Shown here in pieces: positions 33,598 to 35,953 of a DNA stretch of 35,953 nt. Made by a program: the position numbers and the translations under genes. Under the pieces are notes generated by a model that did no database searches, had not been told where the DNA came from, and saw only the letters and a list, made by a program, of their open reading frames with translations. Source of the DNA: Phycisphaerae bacterium (GTDB taxonomy: Bacteria; Planctomycetota; Phycisphaerae; Sedimentisphaerales; Anaerobacaceae). Each line of letters starts with the position of its first letter. Within the stretch, counting starts at the first letter, position 1. Location of the stretch: positions 1 to 35,953 of the forward strand of contig JAUVVQ010000025.1 of assembly GCA_030604525.1 (NCBI GenBank). Direction: 5' to 3'.

Positions 33598-34929
33598 TTA
33601 TTGTTTGATTTTGTTTTTTAACGTCTGGTATCCGAAGTGTGTCATCAGGAGGTCGAGAATGGCGATAGCGGTGTAGTTTTCGGCGACGGGCCAGATTCTT
33701 GCGACGATGGTGGCGTCGCGTCTTGTGATGGCTTCGAGTGTTTTGTTTTCGAGAGTGTATTTGTCGATGGTCTTTTGCGGTATGGCAATAGTGGGTGTTG
33801 GTTTTATAGTAATTCGTGCGATGATTGACTGTCCTGTAGAGATACCGCCTGTAACCCCTCCGGCATTATTTGATTGGAATTTTACTTTTCCGTTTTCAGC
33901 TTTCATCTGGTCGTTTGATTGTGAGCCGGTCATATCTTTTACAGCGATGCCGGCGCCGACTTCGACGGCTTTTACTGCGCCTATTCCGAGCATTCTTCCG
34001 AGTTCAGCGTCGAGTTTTGCGAAGACGGGTTCCCCGAGTCCTGGGGGAGCACCGGTGACGATGACTTCGACGAGTCCTCCGGCGGAGTCGCCTTGAGCGG
34101 AGATTTTGTTGCAGGCGTTTGTCATTTCATCTGCGGCATCGATGTCGGGGCAGTTGAGGATGTGGTGTATGCCGTATTGGTCTTTGATTTCATCGGGGTT
34201 TATTTTCGGAGCTTTTTGTTGGATTTGGTTGATTTGCTGTTCGACTTTGGCAAGGACTTTCATTTTTTCGAGGAATCTCATATCCATATTGATTCTTCCG
34301 TCATTGTAAATTTGCTGGTAGAATGGGTCGTAGTCACGTCTGAATTTTTTGTACTGGTCGGAGCTTTTTTTTACTTTTTCGTGTGTGACATCCGGACAGT
34401 GGACTGAAGCGAGTTCTTTGATATAAGCGAAGACGTCAATTCCACATTTTTTCAGGATTTTTTTTGCGATGCATCCGGCGGCGACGATGGTAGAGGTGTA
34501 TCTTCCGCTGAAGAAGCCGGCTCCGATGGCGTCGTCATCCGGGCCATATTTCTGGAAGGTGGCATAAGAGGCGTGTCCCGGTCGGGGTGTTCTGTTGGTG
34601 TCCTGGTATTCCTTTATATGTTTGAAGTGTCTGTCGAGGTTTGGAATGAGGATGACCAGTGGTGTTCCGTTAGTGTGGTTTTTGTTGCCGGCGTCCGGGA
34701 CGGTGTCTTCTACGTTTATGCCGGAGTATATTACGGGCAGGTCCGGCTCTTTTCTTGGGCTTGAGAGTTCGTCAACTCCCGGTTTTCGCAGCAACAGGTC
34801 GCCGTAGATTTCCTGTTCTGTTATTGACATACCTGGGGGGTTTCCGTGTATTATTGATGTAAGTCCTTCCTGGTATGAGCCGCCGGCGACGGTTACCTGG
34901 AAGTTTCTTCCGAAGTGGCATGCGAGCAT
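33598..34929 (-). CDS. aroC: Divergent chorismate synthase homologue with insertion
   Basis: Chorismate synthase converts EPSP to chorismate with reduced FMN, the last shikimate step. The 443-residue protein is about 80 longer than usual because of a charged helical insertion (about 170-250). Family features kept: PRPGHASYATFQKYG (His119), SGRYTSTIVAAG (141-152), GAPPGLGEPVFAKLDAELGRMLGIGAVKAVEVG, and NAGGVTGGISTG. Signature 1 differs: the usual GESHG reads GGSYQ (16-20), so the His corresponding to catalytic His17 of the fungal enzyme is Tyr. Near the C-terminus the usual RHDPC reads RRDAT. AGGAGG lies 8 bases upstream of the ATG. It may be a low-activity or repurposed enzyme, or a lineage-specific variant. 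Confidence 0.85.
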   Translation of the reverse strand: MLACHFGRNFQVTVAGGSYQEGLTSIIHGNPPGMSITEQEIYGDLLLRKPGVDELSSPRKEPDLPVIYSGINVEDTVPDAGNKNHTNGTPLVILIPNLDRHFKHIKEYQDTNRTPRPGHASYATFQKYGPDDDAIGAGFFSGRYTSTIVAAGCIAKKILKKCGIDVFAYIKELASVHCPDVTHEKVKKSSDQYKKFRRDYDPFYQQIYNDGRINMDMRFLEKMKVLAKVEQQINQIQQKAPKINPDEIKDQYGIHHILNCPDIDAADEMTNACNKISAQGDSAGGLVEVIVTGAPPGLGEPVFAKLDAELGRMLGIGAVKAVEVGAGIAVKDMTGSQSNDQMKAENGKVKFQSNNAGGVTGGISTGQSIIARITIKPTPTIAIPQKTIDKYTLENKTLEAITRRDATIVARIWPVAENYTAIAILDLLMTHFGYQTLKNKIKQ

Positions 34930-35192
34930 AATTTATCCTCCTGTTGGTAAAGAGTATTTTTTATTCTTTCAATGCGTTTTTTAGCAGGGGTTAAAGTTAC
35001 GCAAAAAACGGGAATTATTCAAGGAAAAAAATTGGAATCCTTAATATGGGCTGATACCGTTTTCTTCAGGTCAGTACCGGAGTGTGAAAACGTCAGGAGA
35101 GTTTGTGGGCATTGCGCTTCTGGTGAGGAGAGGGTAGGAGCAGCCGGGATTCTCTATGGAATTTCCCCCCAGAGGGATAATGAGATTGGAGA

Positions 35193-35726
35193 TTATAGTG
35201 TGATTCCCAAGCGGTATGCCTTGTTTAATTCCTTTTTATTATTTGCGATTTCCGCTCTCTGGTAGGCAGTGGCCAGGAGCTTGCCGGCAAGCTGCATGCC
35301 CAGATAATTCAACGAGAGCCGGAACATTTGAAGTAAAGCTTTACAGGCAGTAGGTCCTTCTTCGGAAGGGACGACTAAGACGGCTTTTTTGCCCTGTAGT
35401 TTCTTACTTGCGATGAAAGGGCGCATACGGTCGATGAGCAGCTTCATCTTTGCGGTTGGGCCGTACCAGTAGATTGGGGTGCCGAAGATGAGCAGGTCCG
35501 CATTCTGCATTTTCGGATAAATTTTTTGCATATCATCCTGGAGGCAGCAAACGTAATCCTTCTCTTTGCAAGAGCGGCAGTCGATGCAGCCGGATATTTG
35601 ATAATCGTAGAGATAGATTTTTTCGCCTGTATGTCTGTTCTGTCGAGCTCCCTCCAGAAGCTTATCGACTAAAATGTCAGTATTGCTTTGTTTTCTGGGG
35701 CTGCCAATTAGCGCTAATATATTCAT
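35193..35726 (-). CDS. Flavodoxin-fold NAD(P)H-dependent oxidoreductase with cysteine cluster
   Basis: The 177-residue protein has the FMN-binding loop near MNILALIGSPRKQSNTD and the sheet/helix order of the NADPH-dependent FMN reductase/iron-sulfur flavoprotein family, including LLIFGTPIYWYGPTAKMKLLIDR. Between them lies a cysteine cluster, C-x2-C-x2-C-x6-CC (GCIDCRSCKEKDYVCC, about 47-62), which could hold a [4Fe-4S] cluster as in archaeal Isf proteins. AAAGGG lies about 10 bases upstream of the ATG. The 263-base gap to aroC shows no recognisable feature. Redox partner and substrate are unknown. Confidence 0.88.
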   Translation of the reverse strand: MNILALIGSPRKQSNTDILVDKLLEGARQNRHTGEKIYLYDYQISGCIDCRSCKEKDYVCCLQDDMQKIYPKMQNADLLIFGTPIYWYGPTAKMKLLIDRMRPFIASKKLQGKKAVLVVPSEEGPTACKALLQMFRLSLNYLGMQLAGKLLATAYQRAEIANNKKELNKAYRLGITL

Positions 35727-35823
35727 TTGTAATTTCCCTTTTATGATTGTCCAGTCGTCCTGAGACGTTTGGACTGAAGCTCATTTTCGAATAGATAGCT
35801 CTTACCATCAAAATCCAATTCTT

Positions 35824-35953
35824 TTATTTCATTTCGCCCACACCTGATGGCAGAACGATGATGGAGTTTAGCGGCAAAGAGCTTTGCCAGGGCGAACCAG
35901 ATGCTTCGTCATTCCCTTCAGGTGGATTACGAGCGACCTTTGAGGCTCGCGGC
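35824..35953 (-). other. Edge fragment: possible gene end or repeat element
   Basis: On the minus strand an open frame of about 42 codons runs in from the window edge and stops at 35824-35826. It includes the near-palindrome GGCAAAG-AG-CTTTGCC (35873-35888). It could be the tail of a gene outside the window or a small dispersed element. It cannot be decided here. Confidence 0.25.

Noticed and set aside
34972-35265. Plus-strand frame between aroC and the flavoprotein
   Set aside because: It has no ribosome-binding site, overlaps the end of the flavoprotein gene and resembles no protein family.

Overview
The window looks like chromosomal DNA from a Gram-negative bacterium of the phylum Planctomycetota, most likely class Phycisphaerae. 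I base this on an outer-membrane secretin, a periplasmic thioredoxin and an MCE lipid-transport protein, on a giant secreted beta-helix protein with a dockerin-like tail, on long coiled-coil insertions in housekeeping enzymes, and on many short dispersed repeats. No rRNA, tRNA, CRISPR array, transposase or phage module was seen. The lineage call is inference from gene style, not from a database search.

Left part (1-8953). The first kilobase is non-coding and full of short dispersed repeats. It is followed by a tiny membrane protein and an AT-rich 3-TM protein. A second repeat cluster with two tandem hairpins (2619-2706) lies downstream of a minus-strand operon: glycyl-tRNA synthetase, an unknown membrane protein, asparaginyl-tRNA synthetase. 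On the plus strand follow an exported protein of unknown function and a small HEPN/AbiU2-like protein that may be an antiviral RNase.

Middle part (8954-16330). Minus-strand housekeeping genes are obg, coaX and a divergent mnmE, then mutS with its own promoter almost touching its start codon. The last 27 codons of mnmE lie in a dispersed repeat element that is also present at 2412-2487, so the normal C-terminal Cys-x-Gly-Lys end is missing. Ribosomal protein L27 (without L21 beside it) and a TlpA-like thioredoxin follow, the latter with a linker encoded by a 21-bp tandem repeat.

Plus-strand block (16331-21472). Two tandem CPA2-type cation/proton antiporters with CBS tails come first. They are followed by rnpA, a small MerR-type regulator and an MCE/MlaD-like protein whose start overlaps the regulator's stop.

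Right part (21473-35953). On the minus strand are a GH10 xylanase with its own promoter and a palindrome in its leader, and tsaB. On the plus strand are a 1,101-residue secretin with a Met-Gly repeat array of about 98 residues, and a 1,910-residue secreted double beta-helix protein ending at a terminator. The minus strand then carries a divergent chorismate synthase lacking the usual GESH active-site signature, and a flavoprotein with a cysteine cluster.

Most interesting: the repeat-derived end of MnmE, the Met-Gly secretin next to a giant beta-helix protein, the altered chorismate synthase, and the tandem hairpins with different but fully paired stems inside shared flanks.
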